The notes beneath the pieces are model-generated. The model was not told where the DNA came from, ran no database searches, and was given only the letters and a program-made list of their open reading frames with translations. 64,000 nucleotides of DNA from NCBI GenBank assembly GCA_963773105.1, contig CAVZAA010000010.1, forward strand, positions 620,001 through 684,000, in the 5' to 3' direction. The DNA comes from Trebonia sp963773105. GTDB lineage: Bacteria > Actinomycetota > Actinomycetes > Streptosporangiales > Streptosporangiaceae. A program made the translations under genes and the position numbers. Shown in pieces: positions 63,088 through 64,000 of this stretch. Every line of letters begins with the position of its first letter. Within the stretch, counting starts at the first letter, position 1.

Positions 63088-64000
63088 TTAGGCGCGGGTG
63101 AGGGTGATGAGGGTCCAGGCGCCGAGGTGGATCTGGTCGCCGGGGTGGACCGGGACGGCCGTGCCGGAGGGGACGTCCTTGCCGTTGACCTGGATTCCGT
63201 TCGGGGAGTCGAGGTCGATGACGGACCAGGTGCCGTCGGGGGCCTTGCGCAGCTCCGCGTGCTGACGCGAGATGCCCGGGTCGGCAGGCGGGCCGGTCAG
63301 GTCGATGTCCGGCTGGCGCGGGGACTTGCTGCTGCGGCGGCCGATGCGGACCTCGGTGCCCGAGAGCGGGAACCGCCGCTCGGCCACGTACACGGGGAAG
63401 TTCATCGTCTCGGCGTCGGCGGCGTCGGCCGCGCGCACGTGGTCGTAGTAGGCGCGGTCGGCGGTGACCACCGCGGTCCAGGTCCCGGCGACGCCCGGCG
63501 CAGGCATGCTCGGTGCAGGCGCGCTCGGCGCAGGCGCGCTTGGCGCGGGGGCGCTCTGGTCGGGCCCGCTCTGCCCGGGCGTGCTCTGGTCAGGCGCGCG
63601 CGGAGAGGGGAACTCGGGGGGATCGTCAGCGTCTTGGTCGGCGTGGACGCCGACGTCGAGCGCTCGGGCGTCGCGACCGGGAGCTGGCCGGTCTTGACCG
63701 GCCGCCTGGGGTCGTAGGGCTCGAGGCCGAGGGCGTCCCGCAGCGCGTCGGCGAAGTCGCCGCAACTGTCGTAGCGGCGGTCGGGCTGCTTCGCCAGCCC
63801 CCGCGCAAGCACCGCGTCGACGGCAGCGGGCAGGTCGCGCCGCGCGGACGTCAGCAGCGGCGGGTCGGTGTACGCGTGCGCGTAGAGCACCATCATCGGG
63901 TCTTCCCGTTTGAACGGCACCGAGCCGGTCAGCAGCTCGTAGGTCACGCAGGCGAGCGCGTACTGATCGGTCCGGCCGTCCACCGCCGCCCCGCTGATCT
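63088..64000 (-). pseudogene. Ser/Thr protein kinase-FHA gene, partial and with a frameshift in a six-C run
   Basis: From the right window edge the frame encodes the C-lobe of a PknB-type kinase: VDGRTDQYALACVTYELLTGSVPF, then KQPDRRYDSCGDFADALRDAL. After the linker PERSTSASTPTKTLTI the frame turns Arg-rich. Another frame continues with PPEFPSPRAPDQSTPG, a Pro/Ala/Ser repeat linker and a complete FHA domain (VRIGRRSSKSPRQPDIDL, PGISRQHAEL, DLDSPNGIQVNG), ending at 63088. The switch falls at six G on the plus strand (63616-63621); a seventh would join kinase and FHA in frame. The catalytic half of the kinase is outside the window. The indel may be a sequencing error. Confidence 0.8.
63500..63600 (-). 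repeat. 15-base tandem repeats coding the Ala/Pro/Ser linker of the kinase-FHA gene
   Basis: Imperfect units of about 15 bases (GCGCTCGGCGCAGGC type) repeat around six times and encode SAPAP-like pentapeptides. They lie next to the frameshift, and such tracts vary in length easily. Confidence 0.6.

Overview
The window is high-GC actinomycete DNA. GTG starts are common and genes are tightly packed and often overlap. Several families typical of filamentous actinomycetes are present: XRE/DUF5753 regulators with a DUF397 partner, DUF5302, DUF222-HNH proteins, a PdtaR-type ANTAR regulator, a Methyltransf_19-type methyltransferase and a GT87 transferase. The gene order pyrG-NUDIX-xerD-parA-scpA-scpB-rluB-aroH-tyrA-cmk-der matches the order I know from Streptomyces and Streptosporangiales chromosomes. 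A member of those or a neighbouring order is the likely source; no 16S gene is present to confirm it.

Positions 1-28,500 are an accessory region rich in broken genes. It opens with a sugar-acid catabolic pair (fuconate-dehydratase-like enzyme and sugar-binding lipoprotein) behind a near-perfect inverted repeat. Then come two damaged ATPase regulators of the LuxR/LAL type flanking a DsbA-like gene, an alpha/beta hydrolase, a regulator with an SRPBCC partner behind a long dyad, an alcohol dehydrogenase remnant, a DUF6325 gene with a small repeat-bearing partner, and an arylsulfatase 5' remnant. Next are a DMT transporter, a two-gene unit of unknown function and a methyltransferase fused to a double winged-helix module. 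Transporters and surface genes follow (GT87, HAD, MFS, secreted protease, MATE, TauE). The region ends with a frameshifted membrane protein, a frameshifted aldo/keto reductase and an XRE/DUF397 cluster surrounded by matching palindromes.

Positions 27,781-45,000 are a conserved housekeeping block read leftward: uvrB, two accessory genes, then pyrG through der, ending in a frameshifted bioA. It combines CTP synthesis, chromosome segregation (XerD, ParA, a ribbon-helix-helix-like protein, ScpA, ScpB), rRNA modification, tyrosine biosynthesis, CMP kinase and a ribosome-assembly GTPase.

Positions 44,691-54,950 hold a CehA/McbA-like metallohydrolase, an exported PQQ-type propeller, an FHA protein, a DUF222-HNH gene split by one in-frame UGA, an exported protein with seven cysteine-pair repeats and a SAM methyltransferase. 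Positions 55,035-62,126 return to core functions (coaE, rpsA, polA, pdtaR) with a truncated DUF222 fragment between rpsA and polA. A tRNA-Leu(CAA) gene is followed by a free-standing HTH plus LAGLIDADG protein, and the window ends inside a Ser/Thr kinase-FHA gene with a frameshift in a six-C run.

No CRISPR array, complete insertion sequence or prophage is visible. The strongest leads are the HTH-LAGLIDADG protein beside the tRNA, the methyltransferase/double winged-helix fusion, the shared palindrome around the XRE genes, the Cys-to-UGA split HNH gene and the cysteine-pair repeat exoprotein. Frameshifts are concentrated in the accessory part, while the housekeeping block is nearly clean. That favours real gene decay, although two of the frameshifts lie in G/C runs one base short and could be sequencing errors.
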